DNA from: Aspidapion aeneum
Taxonomy: Eukaryota; Arthropoda; Insecta; Coleoptera; Brentidae
DNA: 64,000 nt
Assembly (NCBI GenBank): GCA_963576565.1
Contig: OY755044.1
Coordinates: 96,052,752 to 96,116,751 of the forward strand
Direction of reading: 5' to 3'
The notes beneath the pieces were generated by a model. It searched no databases, had not been told where the DNA came from, and saw nothing but the letters and a program-made list of their open reading frames with translations. Positions within the stretch are counted from its first letter, which is position 1. Every line of letters begins with the position of its first letter. Positions 9,344-22,144 of the stretch are shown here, piece after piece. A program made the translations under genes and the position numbers.

Positions 9344-12300
9344 TATATATATTTATCGGTTTCACAACGTTCTACGTCTTCCGATACCCAATCTCCACTC
9401 GTTTCTGTTTGCCCATAATTCATCATCTAGGCCTCTTATTCTTATTTCACTGTCTATTCCTTCTCTCCAGCTTCTCCTTGGCCGTTCTCGTTTTCTTCGG
9501 CCAGTTGGTTTCCATTGTAGTATTTGTTTAGGTAGTCTTTCGTCATTCATTCTTTGTACATGTCCGTACCACACCAGTTGTTTTGTTCTTATATCATCCA
9601 CTAAAGTACGTTCACCTACTGTCATAATTTCTCTTATTCTTTGATTTGTAACTCTTTCTCTTTTTGATTTCCCTGCTGCTCTTCTCCAATAGTCCATCTC
9701 CGTAGCGGAAAGCATTTTTTCTGTTCTATCCTTGATTGGCCATACTTCTGAGCCGTATGTAATAATACTTTTTATAATGGTGTTATATATAAGCTTTTTG
9801 TTATGTTTTGATATACTTTGGTCCCAAATTATTCCATTTAATAAAGTTATTGCTTTTCTTCCTTGTACGTTTCGATCTTTTATAGCTTTGTCTAGTGTTC
9901 CGTCAGCTGTAATTTTTAGACCTAAGTATTTATACTCATCACAGGAGTGAATTCGCTGCCCGGTATTTAAGACTAGATCCTGTTTCATTCCACCGATACA
10001 CATATACTCTGTCTTATTGAGATTAACCTCTAGTCCCCACTTATTGTACTCTTCTATTAGTTTTCGTGTCATATATTCGAGGTCGTCATAATCCTGAGCC
10101 ACTACTATCTGATCATCGGCGAAACATAAAGTATACAAGGTGGTTTCGTCCAACGGAATTCCCATGTTTTGGCATTTTCTCTTCCATACTTTAAGGACTT
10201 GTTCCAAGTATATCTTGAAGAGCGTAGGCGAGATACAGCAACCTTGTTTAAGACCTTTATTTACTTGAAAGCCTTTGGTTAGTTTTGCTTTTATTTTAAC
10301 TTTTGCCTTACTATTGCGGTATAACTCTTGGATGGCCTTAATTAGTTGTACGCTTATGTTTGTGTTTTCCAACGCTTTCCAAAGTAGATTTAGTGGTATA
10401 CTATCATATGCCTTCTGCAAATCCACGTAAAGCAGATGCAGCTCTTGACCGTATGCCATTTTCTTTTCAATAACTTGGGTTATACAAAAGAGATGATCTG
10501 AAGTCGATCTACCCGCCCTGAAACCAGCTTGTTCTTCTGCCTCCATGTCTTTATATTCGCTCTCTACTTTATTTCTTATTATTTTACCGTATATTCTGCT
10601 TAGCGTACTAGTCACAGATATACCTCTATAATTGTCACATATATCTTTCCTTCCTTTTTTGTGTATTGTGGATATATATGACGTTTTCCACTCAGTTGGG
10701 ACTACAGTTCCATTTAAATATTTTTGGAAAAGATTCCGTAATCTCCAAAACAGTTCTTCAGTGCCATATTTAATAAGTTCGGCTGGGATATTTCCGGGTC
10801 CGGCAGATTTACCGCTTTTTAAGGTTGTGCACACGTTTTTGACCTCAGAGATTGTGAGGGGTACTGGAGATCCCATCGTTCTAATTATATTGTCTCTTGC
10901 GTCTTCCTTGAATTCTGCTCTATCTTCAGTTAAAAGTTTTTTAAAATGCTCATCCCATTCTTTGTCTGGTATTGGTGAAATGATATCTCTGCATGTTTCT
11001 TTTTTAATCGATCTTATAGTTTTCCAGCTTTCGGTACTTCTCCTACCTCCTAAGTAAGAATCTATTTTCTGACACTTTTGCGTCCACGAATGATTTTTCT
11101 TATCACTGATCATTCTTCTCACCTTTGATTGCGCGATTTTGTATTCTTGTCTGCTTCTATCTGTCTTTTGGGATAAGTAGGTGTGATATAATTTCCTTTT
11201 TTCCTCTATTTCTCTCTCAATCTCAGCATCCCACCAGTATGGTTTTCTTCTTTTAGAAGTTTCTTCCACTAATCCTAGTGCTTCTTTTGCAGCTTGGTGG
11301 ATGCTTAATGTAATACATTCGTATTCCTCATCTGGGGTTTCACCTGAACTTGTATTAAGTTTTTGGTTCAGTCTCTTTTTGTATAAGTTTTTTACGCTGT
11401 CATGTTCTAGGCTTAGTAGATTATATTTACAGTGATCAATTTCTTCAATCACTGTATCATCAAGATGTTGTAGATGCAGGCTTCGGTCTTGATAAGGAAA
11501 GAGAATTTTGGACTCCAGAAAATAGTGATCACTTCCGCATGTTGATCCACGCTTTGTTCTGACATCTTAAATTTTTAGTTTTGTCTTTTGTTTAGTGATA
11601 AGATAATCAATGACGGATTTCAGGTTTTGTGAGGGTTTGGTCCAGGTATATTTGTGTATTTCCTTATGTTGAAAAAAACCGTTTTGGATTTTTAGGTTTA
11701 ATTGCTCACATACTGTAATTAGCCGGTTTCCATTGTCATTAACAAGATTTTCTCCATATTGGCCAACTGTCAGATCATTAACTCTGTTACCGGTTCTACT
11801 ATTTAAATCTCCCAATATGACAATTTCTCTAGATGCACTTACTGCTGATATTTCATTGTGTATTTCTTCAAAAAAATTGTCTTTCACGGCTACATTTGCA
11901 TCGTCGTTATACGTATAGATTCCAAAAATCGTAAGTCTCATTCCTTTTATTGTTATATTCATTTTAATTAGCCTTTCATTGACTGCTTCCCAGTTGGTGA
12001 TAAATTTTCTAAATCTTTTGTTGACCAAAATAGATACTCCTTGTTGGGCATGTTTTTCTTTTGCCACTCCGCTATAGAAATGGTCATATTGTCCTAGGTT
12101 TTCAGATCCTTTTCCTTTCTTTTTCGTTTCTGTTAGTACAGCAAGGTCTACCTTCATTTTGCTGCACTCATGTACTATTTCATTCATTTTTCGATTCATT
12201 CCTTGTACGTTCCATGTACCAAAAATCATATTCCTGTTTCTTTGCTTGGTTCGTCTTAGGTTTTTCATTTCTTTCCGAGGCGTTTGATTGGGTTTTTTAA

Positions 12301-12663
12301 CAGTGTACGTTTTTTCCGGGTATCAGAGAGTTAGTCTGATGCCCCAACCCCCAACCTGGAGGACCAGGTGATTTTTGATCGAGGTTTTCTTCCCCTAGCC
12401 TTTGACGATTCCAACGCCGGTACTACAAGGCAGTAGTCTTTTATACTATCCCTAAAAGAAAGGGTTGCCACCTACGCTATGATCACCGTACCGAGGTCCA
12501 TTCTCTCCGCCTTTCATATCGATGTGGTCTTCTCCCGTAACCCTGGGAAAGGGACCCCATACAGGTGCTAACTCTCCGGGTCGAAGAGTACCTGGAATCT
12601 ACGGAGGGCAGGGGTCGATTCATTTCCCCTGATAGACATCTGACGAGGTCTACCCGTACCCCT
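9344..12663 (-). mobile_element. Full-length RTE-type LINE with 14-bp target duplication
   Basis: A 3320-bp non-LTR element between perfect copies of ATGTTTTATAACTA (9330-9343 and 12664-12677). In its own orientation it has a GC-richer leader of about 395 bp, an endonuclease-RT ORF, and a 3' end of TATA repeats, the short-repeat tail seen in RTE-like elements. Flanks and tail indicate a complete insertion. Other copies are at 46423-47419 and 63611-64000. A divergent relative is at 33757-35147. Confidence 0.92.
9362..12268 (-). pseudogene. RTE-type endonuclease/reverse transcriptase ORF with one in-frame stop
   Basis: A single minus-strand frame is open from 12268 to 9362 except for one TAA at 11567-11569. 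N-terminal part: an AP-like endonuclease with GTWNVQGMN, VLTETKKKGKG, VILGDLNSRTGN and, after the stop, GSDHYF. C-terminal part: RT with GFRAGRSTSDHLFCI, LYVDLQKAYDSIP, GLKQGCCISPTLF, CFADDQIVVA, then the thumb region YGSEVWP and VWYGHVQRM. The length (969 codons) is normal for this type of protein. The nonsense codon separates most of the endonuclease from its SDH motif and the RT, so this copy should be inactive or nearly so. Confidence 0.9.
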
Positions 12664-12677
12664 ATGTTTTATAACTA

Positions 12678-13838
12678 CAATGGTAATATATTGACTTATT
12701 ATTATTATTGTGTAAGAACATTGATCGCATTTTATTATTACTTGTTCCATAACAACATAATTCGCACTTAATGTAAGACTGTTATAACAACATTGTTCGC
12801 ACTTATTTTTTTACAGGCTTATAACCGCAATGTAGCATTTGTATAATTAAAACAACATTGTTCGCACTTATATTTTTTCTTATTTTTGTAATAGCAAGTG
12901 TTGCATTGGGAGGTCTATAACAGCATTGTATACATTTATGAATCTTTGTAATATAGGTAAATAATAATATTTCTATAATTGTTAATTTATAATAGCATTT
13001 TCTGCCATTGATATTTATAGATCTTTTCTTCTTCATTTATTCAAAATTTTTTTATAAACTTTGTAAAATTTTGATTATTTTTGACAATGCAATGATTACC
13101 GCTTTTACTAATAAAACACTCGTTATCTTTTGGTTAGCCAAAGTTTTACAAGTGTTATTTCCTTTCATTGTAGTTAAGAAATTGATTGTGGAATTCCAAT
13201 ATTACTTAATTATAATTTTTTTTCCTCAAACAGCTTTTTTCAAAATTAATTGGATTTTCAAAATTTTTTATTTTGGTCAAAAAATTTAATATTTCTAATG
13301 TTCAGCTTAAACAATACAGATTGTTTAAATCTTAAATTATAAAACATATTTTTACATTGGGCATTCCTAATTATTTCATTTGTACAAAAATGTTTTTTTT
13401 TTATTAAAGAGTGGGAAAGACAAGTTGTTTGTGGAAAGTGTAAAATGTATTTCGTTTTCACATCTATGTAAATTAACTGTTTGAACTAACATTAGTTCAT
13501 AAAATAATCTTTCTGTTTTTAAAATTGTACCTACATTTAGGGTATGTGGTAAAGTTGTAGGTTGACAATATTAAGCTACAAAACTAATTAAATTGTAATA
13601 ACGACAAGTATTGATTGTATAACTGCGTCTTTCTATGTTTATGTAACTATAAATCTGACATTAAATTGTGATAATAAATGATAAATTCTTATTTAGATTT
13701 AAGAGATACAAATTGCGATATTAGTTAATAAATTATATAGCACATTATTTATTTAAATTTTATAACTTTACGTAGCTCTAATTTTAATCTATCTCAAAAA
13801 GGGAGATATATGAACGGCCCCATTGGCCAATTTACTAT
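12678..13838. other. AT-rich sequence with degenerate short tandem repeats
   Basis: Between about 12720 and 12950 a motif containing AACAACATTGTTCGCACTTA recurs about three times at 60-80 bp spacing, increasingly degenerate. The rest, to 13838, is AT-rich with no gene recognised. Confidence 0.5.
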
Positions 13839-14065
13839 GCCGTATTCCATTGGGAAAATGAGTGCAGCACTAGTGCACAACTGGCTCGGTGTTTGCATTC
13901 CATTGACATGCACTTTTTCAGTTTTCGTATTCCATTAAGGAACTTATGAATTCAGTTTTGCACTGAGTGCGGCTTTTTTGACACCGGCTCTGAGGGCTCG
14001 TGCCGCACCGAAAACTTTTTCGCGCCATTAATTTTAAACGCTTATTATTGTCGTGGGACGTAAAA

Positions 14066-14235
14066 ATGAGTGAAAATAAAGTTGTTAGCGATTTTTTATT
14101 ATTTTCTTCGCTGCTAAATAGTAGCAGCGATGAAGATGAAGAAGAACAGTTCTGTGCAATAAAAACAATGAGAACGGAAACCCCAAAAATAAAAAACTTT
14201 ATTGAAAATGTGGTTTACCGATTTAACAACAAACA
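14066..14235 (+). pseudogene. Harbinger-like protein, first exon
   Basis: ATG at 14066 starts MSENKVVSDFLLFSSLLNSS, followed by an acidic serine-rich stretch SSDEDEEEQ and PKIKNFIENVVYRFNNKQ. The exon ends at a perfect donor, CAG|GTAAGT, at 14235. The next exon appears to start after TTTTTTAG at about 14345 with FKKHFRLEMNTAEFLINKFK, then hits a stop at about 14406. The order (acidic N-terminus, then FKKHFR) matches the start of PIF/Harbinger nucleases. The nuclease domain is absent. Confidence 0.55.
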
Positions 14236-15282
14236 GGTAAGTAGATTTGTATGGATCTGGTTGATTGGGGCCCTGGGGCTAATTTTCCGACAGTTGGGGT
14301 TTTCTGGCAGCTATGATTATAAGTAAAAATAAATGTATTTTTTAGTTCAAGAAACACTTTCGGCTCGAGATGAATACTGCAGAATTTCTCATAAATAAAT
14401 TCAAGTAGCCTCAATTTTGTCCAAAAAAAGAACAAGGGGGACGAAACCCCATTAGCGCTGAGGCACATGTCTTGCCATTTTTATGGTATGTTAAAACACC
14501 CTTACGTTTAGCTGTTAGGTTAGGTTATGTTCTTGTTGAATGGAAATTTGTTCAAAAATATTTTCTTCAAAAACTTTTTTGAACAATTTTCCTTATGAAA
14601 AAAAATGACTTTCAAAGAAAATGTTTTTGAACAAAAAAAATTTAATAAAATGTTTTCAAACAATTTTTTGTTTGAAGGAAATGTTTTTAAATAATTTTCC
14701 TTTTCAAGAAAATGTTATTGAAGTATTAATATTACTTTCGAACAAATGGATTTTGAACAACATGTTTTTGACCAAATTCCGCAAGGCAGGAAAGTTAGGT
14801 TTAGTTGAAAGAAACTTGTGAAATATTATATATGTATACAAGGTGTTTCGAATACTTATGTTCAAATTTTGGGAGCATAAAGTACACTTCTGGTTAGGGT
14901 TTTTTGAAAAACAAGCGCGAAATATAGATAACTACTCTATCTGTTGGTATACGAGCACAAGCCTGCATTCAACATTTTTAAAATATTCTTATTAACTTTT
15001 TTTAAATAAAATCATTATTTATTTATTTGACGAATTTTATTTATCTTAGGATAATATTTATCGGCGTGTAACTTTGAAACAAATAAAAATGGATATCGTC
15101 GTTGACCTGATAAAACTACAGGTTGTGTGACATTTTTTTGAAAAATGAGATTTTTGCATAATCAATTTGCCCTATTCATAATGGATATACTATAAAAAAT
15201 TATTTGCAAGAAAATGTTATATTAACGTTGCTTAAAGCAAGAATAAAAAAGAAGTTCTACAGCTCATAATGGCATACCACAC

Positions 15283-15331
15283 TAAGGTCACTATATCACG
15301 ATGTTAGGAACTTCGTGATATAGTGACCTTA
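15283..15331. mobile_element. 49-bp palindromic mini-insertion, copy 1
   Basis: Perfect 19-bp inverted repeats (TAAGGTCACTATATCACGA and complement) around an 11-base loop, flanked by perfect 8-bp direct repeats TACCACAC (15275-15282 and 15332-15339). It sits inside the Harbinger-type element. Related insertions are at 18745-18778 and 55220-55269. Confidence 0.8.
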
Positions 15332-16254
15332 TACCACACGAGTGCGATTTTTCATTTTCCGCGTGTTCCATTGAAACTGCACTCGGTGCAAATTTTTGAC
15401 AGCACCGTTTCAGTGTCAGTGCACCACCAGTGCTGCACTCATTTTCCCAATGGAATACGGCAACAATCTGGACTGCACCGAGTGATACATATTTTAGGTC
15501 AAAGTTTCATTGTCTACAAAAAAATATACATACTATATTATACTAAGGGCTTCGTTTCATTGAAAATGGGGTAAACTTAAAATATTTGGTGTATTTATTT
15601 TAAATAAAATGTGCAAGAAGTCAGCATGTTGGGGATACTTAGGGATACATAGCTCTGCAAGGATAGTATCTAGGTAGCTCGAAGATATCTCGTTTGATAA
15701 ATCTTAAAAAGCACTTTTTGAGTAAAATGGTAATAAAGGAAGAAAATAGTCAAAAATCCAAGATGGCGTCGCCATTTTGACAATGTTCCTGGGGGAAAGG
15801 GGGTCGCAGCTTTTACCATGTTTATTGATACCTCAAGAACTATTGACTGCGCCTAGTCCTGTTTTCATGTTTCCAAAAACTTAAATTTTTTTTAAATTTT
15901 TATCCCTACCCTTAAATATTTTAAAATGCCAGAGTGGCATCAATGGGATCCTTAAAATAGAGTTCTCGGGCTACCCGAATCAGCAATAAAATTTACTATA
16001 TACCACAAACCCAACCTCTTAAAAAATCTTCCAAACTATACTCACCGCACGTGACTTCGACCCCAAGGAAGCTGCGACGAACTACTATTACTAGAACTCT
16101 TCTTTTGTAGGGGAGGGGGACGCGAGAAAGGTCCCATTAGTGGAAACTTGTTAATAACGACATCCGCCCTCCCGGTGGGATTTGTGACTCGTTGAATGTC
16201 AAATGTATTTAAATTCATATTTTTCTCTAAAAAAAACAAAAAATTTAGAAAAAT

Positions 16255-16325
16255 TGATCCATAACGGATTTGATACCTTCCTAGACCACTAGCACACTCC
16301 AAGTGAACTCCACGCTATATCAGCC
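16255..16325. repeat. Interspersed repeat shared with 8690 and 28430
   Basis: The block containing TAGCACACTCCAAGTGAACT and CTCCACGCTATATCAGC occurs here, at about 8690-8765 and in shortened form at 28428-28475. It is non-coding and its family is unknown. Confidence 0.6.
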
Positions 16326-16959
16326 TTAATCAACAGTTTGCCTATAAAATGTCATTTTATCTCTGTTTTCGTTTTCTTGTTTAGCTTATTAGCTAGAATG
16401 CAAAGTAAAGTTTAGGATTATCAGCAACGCCAGTGACTTAGTTCCTCCAAGCTCTTCAAAGAGGGGATTATTTAAGTCTAACCTACCGTTAATAAAAACC
16501 CAAACTTTGAGAAGACAAGTCGGTAGTCACATTTTAAGTTTTGTTGAACTTAAACTACAACCTCTAAATTAATTGTCAGTAAGGACACATAAGATTTTTC
16601 TATTTAAAGAATATTTTGCAGTTTGTTATTTTGGTAAGTATTTTGGGTCTTGTTTGTTCTATAGGTCATAAGAAAAGTCTTGAATAAATTTGTAAATTGC
16701 AACAGAGTTTTATTTTGTATTCATTAAAGTTTGTAACGTTTTTAAAACTGTTTTATATTTATTTTATACACACAAGAGGTGTACTGCGGTACCCCCGTTT
16801 AAGGGTTCGATTTAAAATAAAATCGTACGTACCCGACAATATTTTTTTTAGTTCCTGAGATATAAAGCTTTTTAAAACGACAGTTAAATTGCTCTTCTAT
16901 TGCGAACAAATTATAACCTATAGAATATTTTCTAAAGGGGGTGTGGGAAAAGTTCAAAG

Positions 16960-17090
16960 TAAAAGTTTGTGGAAAAACATGGAAAAAATCGCAATCTTGG
17001 ATTTATGACGTCACACAGTCGCTCTTGCTCATATTTGAGGCAAATAGCCGGTGACTTAAAATTCAATGATCCATCACCAATCGATTTAAA
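16960..17090. repeat. Interspersed repeat shared with 55750-55870
   Basis: The stretch with AACATGGAAAAAATCGCAAT, TTTATGACGTCACACAG and GACTTAAAATTCAATGAT recurs at about 55752-55870 with substitutions. Same orientation, no ORF. Confidence 0.6.
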
Positions 17091-17119
17091 ATAGTTTAAA
17101 ACTTCCTTCTTAAATTTTT

Positions 17120-17400
17120 TACGTACACAGTATGTATTTTATTGGTCCCGAGAATTACCGATCTAAAATTTCGTAAAAAGTACGTAGGTACCTATATTGT
17201 ACGTACTATGTTCGTAAATAGTACGTTCCTTATATTGCTCCCGAAAAGTAACGACGTAAAATGTACGTCGCTCGTGGACGTACTATGTACGTACACAATT
17301 GTACGTAAGTAGTACGTACCCTTTGTTGGTACCGGGACATACCGACGTAAAATGGACAGAAAATGTATGTCCTTTGGACGAAGTGTACTGTCTGGGAATA
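17120..17400. repeat. Degenerate tandem repeat rich in GTACGT palindromes
   Basis: Units of roughly 70-90 bp contain TTGGTCCCGAGAATTACCGA-like and GACGTAAAATGTACGT-like segments, and at least eight GTACGT or ACGTAC hexamers. No coding frame is convincing. Possibly the inside of a transposon. Confidence 0.55.
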
Positions 17401-18744
17401 TTAAGCATGCCAAATAATTTTTAATTAATTTGTTTATTTTGATCCTAGTCGACATGCCACGCCATATCATCCTGGAGCATTTTTTTTATGATAGCAGCCG
17501 TTGGAGCAACAGCGATTTTCTCTAAAACGGTTATAGATACAAAAAAAATGCAACAAACAAAAAAGTGTGCAAATGAAACAAGGATTTGGGATATCTAATG
17601 TGTAGTGCCCTCGGTAGTGCCTATAACTTAATATACTTGCCAAATTTGAACTAAATGTCTTAAAAACTGCAAAGAGATTTTAACACTCTGTATCTTGAAA
17701 ATAAAGCGTTTGAGCACCTATGTTTAATGAAAATTTTGTCTTGAAATCACTTAAAGATTCAACAATAAAATAATTTTATTGAATTTTGAAACACCCTGTA
17801 CCCATATATTAGTAGTACTGCTAGACTGCTTCATTACATATATGGGGAATATCGCCACGACGAGGTCCGTAGACCGAGATATAGGTATAAAGTTTATAAA
17901 AAGTGTATAAACAGAAACTTGGGTGGACGTCTCAGGAGCGACGCGATCTCATTGAATTACAGAAGCATTAAGCAAGTGTATAAACAGCCCAAACAATATT
18001 GGTTCCTATGTAGGTATATGAATATCATCTTTTGTTTGTGAAAATCTGTTATACAAATAATTGGACACAAATGAGAAAGTTCCTTTTTTAAACAAATATT
18101 ATTGAAACATTTTTGCTTGAAATTTTAAATTTACCGCATTTACTACTCACAACCATGTGGCTGATATGGCTCACGGTCCCTAGAATTCTAGGACCGTCAG
18201 TCTACCTTCCACCTGCCGCATTGTGTTGGTAGGACAGAACCAAGGACTATAGTGTATAATCGTTGGGACAGAACACCAAGTTGGTACACAGAACACTAAA
18301 ACCAGAAACGACTATAGGCCTTGTTTTCTCGAAGGTAACGCGCCAAACCGTTTAATTTAATTCTGTTTGTATAAATTAGTTTTTACTTTTAACATTTGGA
18401 TACGTACCTTAAATTTTCCATCACATAAATAAAACAGACGTCAGTTTGATGTTGAAAACGCGACTTGAAATACAAATACCAAAAAACAAATGAAACTAAT
18501 TGACACATGCATGGCCTACATGATCAGCGAAGTTATAAGATCACTCGTAAAATGTTTATAGCCTGTCAAGTCACGTGGGTCAAAGCTAATTGTACCTAGA
18601 ATCGTTGTTTGATCCATCAAACAATTTCGCGGTTTTAACTTTTTTTTAATGTAAAGCTTAAGTATAGCTAATTTGATATAAAATTGACTTAGTGTTGTAA
18701 AGATAATACTTTTTTGTCAGTGTCTGATGTGGAGTCACCAAACC

Positions 18745-18778
18745 TAAGGTCACTATAGTTCGTGATCTAGTGACCTTA
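18745..18778. mobile_element. 34-bp palindromic mini-insertion, copy 2
   Basis: Arms TAAGGTCACTA and TAGTGACCTTA are perfect over 11 bp around 12 internal bases. Flanks are ACCAAACC (18737-18744) and ACTAAACC (18779-18786), an 8-bp duplication with one mismatch. Confidence 0.7.
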
Positions 18779-19440
18779 ACTAAACCGAACTGACAAAAAG
18801 TTACGTGATTTTTCAACTCATGCCACCAAAAACCTAAAGTCATGCATAGAAAAAGAAGGGTTTCAATTTCATTCAAGCGACGTCTTTCTATTTTTCTCAT
18901 TGTCTAGGTATTAAGCTTGGGACTCAAGCAGAGATATTAGAACATTATTGTTCTAATATCCGTGGGCTCAAGCTCCCCCAAAATGGCCGTACTAGTTTCG
19001 CCCCTGAATTGATATATGAGTAAACAGTCTTAGAAATATTTTTAAAAAAATTAGAGAAACCATTACATGATATCGGACAAGAATAGTACATTGAACACCT
19101 CAAGACTGGGTACATTTAATCCCACGGCGAGAATGTTTTTAGGTCTCAAAGTTTCGTGTGTTGTGTACTTATGCTTACTTACTAGATTTTTGCGGTTGCT
19201 TTTATTCTGCGAGGGATTGAAAAATATCTTTTAGTACCTCAAAAGATGGATTAAAAATAAGCTTTTATTCTCTAAAGTGTATAAGACGAATTATAGTTAC
19301 AGAAAAAAAAAGATTATAAGAGATGTTTGTTTTTAAATGACCGGCAGCAGTTTTCTCTTTGCCACAGGTAACCAAAAATTTAGACACGCCACTGCTGGTG
19401 AGATTGAGAATGATGAATCTCCCCATATCAGGACCATTAT

Positions 19441-19600
19441 TAGAGATGCGGAAATCAAGTAAAATCGCATGCGCAGTTCATCTCCTTTTACCCGTTTTAT
19501 AGGGAGTACTCCTTCTCATACATTCAAGAAATCGGACCACTAGAGATGCGGAAATCAAGTGAGATCGCATGCGCAGTTCGACTTTAACCCGAGGGATTAC
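19441..19600. repeat. Direct repeat of about 40 bp, 100 bp apart
   Basis: TAGAGATGCGGAAATCAAGT followed by RAGATCGCATGCGCAGTTC-type sequence occurs at about 19441 and 19543. The GCATGCGC core is notable in AT-rich surroundings. Confidence 0.6.
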
Positions 19601-20142
19601 TCATATCTTACCCATTTAAAACAGAAGTTAGATTGGGATTGAGAAATAATACAATGGACGAGACAAGTATTTAAATACTGAATATAAAATAGCGACTCCT
19701 CCACACAGCAGCAGTCCCCTTAGTATACCAACTATAATCATCTTCGATTTCGTTCAAAATTGGTATATAGCGGTTTTTAAGGTTGTGGAATATTTTTTAG
19801 ATCTTTGAAAAATCCATCCCCTACGTTTTAAAAGGGGTGGACGGGTGGTCTGGGACCCGGACACCGTGTTCTAATACGTTCCGCATATTGATGCAATGCT
19901 CCGTCAAGAAGTTAAGCATAATTTCAATTTTTAAACTGTCAAAAAACTGCTATTAGAATTACCGGATTTTGACCAAAATCATTCATTCATCATCAATTAT
20001 TGTACACTATTGAACCTACTGAAAATTTCATGAAAATCGGCTTACCGGTTTAGGAGCTATGGTGTTACGGACAGACGTAACAAAGATATTGCTAGGTCAA
20101 AATACACCTTCTCTAGCAATGGCTGTGCAGGCCAGGAAGGTA

Positions 20143-20850
20143 AAATACTCTGCCAATATATGGGCCCCTAAGCTCACACTAGCTACTATAGTTATAGTGT
20201 ACGTGTCAGCTAATATAACTAAAAACTGAAATATATTTTATTCAACTCCAGACTAAATTACATTTCGTGTGATACCCCACAAGCCATGTTTTGACTTACA
20301 CTCAAATTTTTGAAATCTACCCCCACCCCTAAAAAAACAAAAACTAAAATATATTTTGTTTAACTCCGGACTCAATTACCTTTCGTTTGATATCACACAC
20401 GCCATATTTTCACGTAAACTCTAATTTTTGAAATTTACCCCCACCCCACCCTTTTTTTAAACAAAAATCTATTTTGTTTAACTCCAGACTCAATTACCTT
20501 TCGTTTGATATCACACACGCCATATATTTACATAAACTCTAATTTTTGAAATCTACCCCCACCCTTTTAATGGGTTTGTGTTGGGTGGATTTTGTTCATT
20601 TTTAAATGGGACCATCTCGACCCAGGACCCAGCCTAGGTACCAAATTTCATTAAAATCGAGCAAGCGGTTTTTAAGTTATGCGCGTTGGTCGTTACAGAC
20701 AGACAGACAGACGGCGCGACAAAAAAGTTTCAAAATCTTCTGAAACGCAAAGATATATAAAAATTTTTGAAATCGGAGCAACTTTTTTTTCTCGAAAAAA
20801 TTACGATCACCATAGCTCACACTACTATAGTATAGTATATGTGTGAGCTA
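20143..20850 (+). mobile_element. Helentron-like non-autonomous repeat, copy A
   Basis: Starts AATACTCTGCCAATATATGG and a hairpin of GCTCACACTAG type. Then come about three direct units of about 115 bp (CCAGACTCAATTACC, TTTCGTTTGATATCACACAC, TCTACCCCCACCC), a conserved segment with AAATTTCATTAAAATCGAGC, a CAGA microsatellite, and a terminal hairpin CTCACACTACTATAGTATAG...GTGTGAGCTA. This layout (5' short inverted repeat, internal tandem units, GTCT/CAGA microsatellite, 3' hairpin) resembles helentron-associated INE/DINE-1 elements. The class is an inference. Confidence 0.7.
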
Positions 20851-21321
20851 AAAATCCTTAATGTGTGTTCCTTGTTGAATCATGTTAGATCTGCTTATGA
20901 ATTGTCTTTTTACAGACAACACATGGAAACACGGAAGATTCCTTGTTTTTTTTACAGAAGACATTTTCTGTTTGTGCCACTGTGCACTCGTCTTGACGCG
21001 CTTTGACATTTGGTCACCCTAGTTTCACTACTTAAAAGGCTAAATAGCCATCCTATCAAAGAAAAGAACACTCTAACCTCAATTTATTATTATATTTTTG
21101 AAAAATGAAAAACTGTTACAAAAAGTGAGCAAAGAATTTAGGTTTCTACTTGTTGGTCAATTTCAAGTGATCCTGCTCTTCCCGGACCTCACCCTACAAC
21201 ACCCTTCTCACAAACTTTCCAGGTAAGTACCTACTTTACCTATAAGTGTAAAAACTGTTTTCGAAAAAAGGCGAGAACCATTGCTGGTTAAAGCAGTTTT
21301 AAATTAAAACTATACCTATAG

Positions 21322-22131
21322 TAGGGATGGCACTCCGGAGCAGTACCTGTTCTTTTCAGAACAGGTCTGTGCTGGAGCAAGTCGGAACAGGTATGAATTT
21401 CCGGAACAAGTTGTTCCGCCGGAGCAGAAGTGACAAGGAAACTTCGAGAGAGGCCAGAACATAACAGAAACAACTTGCTCATCTTTCTCAGGCTCGCTAC
21501 GTAACCTTTATGAGACACACACTGGGTGTATCTTCATCCTTTTCTAAATTATTGTTTTGAAAAATGACACAGATACACTGAGTGCGCACTGGGGCAACTC
21601 CTAGAAATTGCTGATAGATAGACAACACGCATGGTGCTAGGGTTGGCGGGGTGCGGTGTGACATACGGCAGATTATCTATAACAGTGGCGTTTCTTGCCG
21701 GGTTTTCTTTCGTTCAAAGCAAGGAAGTAGGAAACAATGAAAATTTTTGAAAATTAAATATAAAAAACCTTAAATCCAATAAAATTTATGTGAAATAAGG
21801 AAAACAGCAAAAAGTGAAGCGTTCTGTAAAAATTGCATTTCTTTTTCTATTTAAAAAAATAAAATTGTTATAAGCGACAACCAGATATAACGGTTAACAC
21901 CCTGTACCTCATTTATATACATTGTAACACCAATAACAGAGCACACGCATAGTTAGATTTCACGCAGCACATCTGTTCCTGCAGTGAAGGAACAAATTGT
22001 TCCTTTCATAAAATGCGGAACAGTTGCAATTTATTTCCCTTGAAAAGTCCGGAACAGTTTGGGGCAGGAGCAGATGTTTCGGAACAGGTCATAATAAAAA
22101 TCTGGCAAATTTACTGCTCCGGCCATCCCTA
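21322..22131. mobile_element. Non-autonomous hAT element, 810 bp, 8-bp TSD
   Basis: Ends TAGGGATGGC...TCCGGAGCAGTA and TACTGCTCCGGCCATCCCTA, flanked by perfect ACCTATAG (21314-21321 and 22132-22139). Subterminal GGAACAGGT/TGTTCC motifs are repeated many times at both ends, typical of hAT transposase-binding regions. No transposase is present. Confidence 0.85.
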
Positions 22132-22144
22132 ACCTATAGGGTAG

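Larger units (their letters stand above)
13839..15461 (+). mobile_element. PIF/Harbinger-type DNA transposon, mostly deleted inside
   Basis: Terminal inverted repeats of about 40 bp, GCCGTATTCCATTGGGAAAA at 13839 with its complement ending at 15461, both followed by TGAGTGCAGCACT. Subterminal TTCCATT and GCACTGAGTGC motifs are repeated. Inside are two exons of a Harbinger-like protein and long AT-rich stretches with AAGAAAATGTTT-type repeats (14540-14780). A 49-bp palindromic insertion lies at 15283-15331. Confidence 0.8.
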
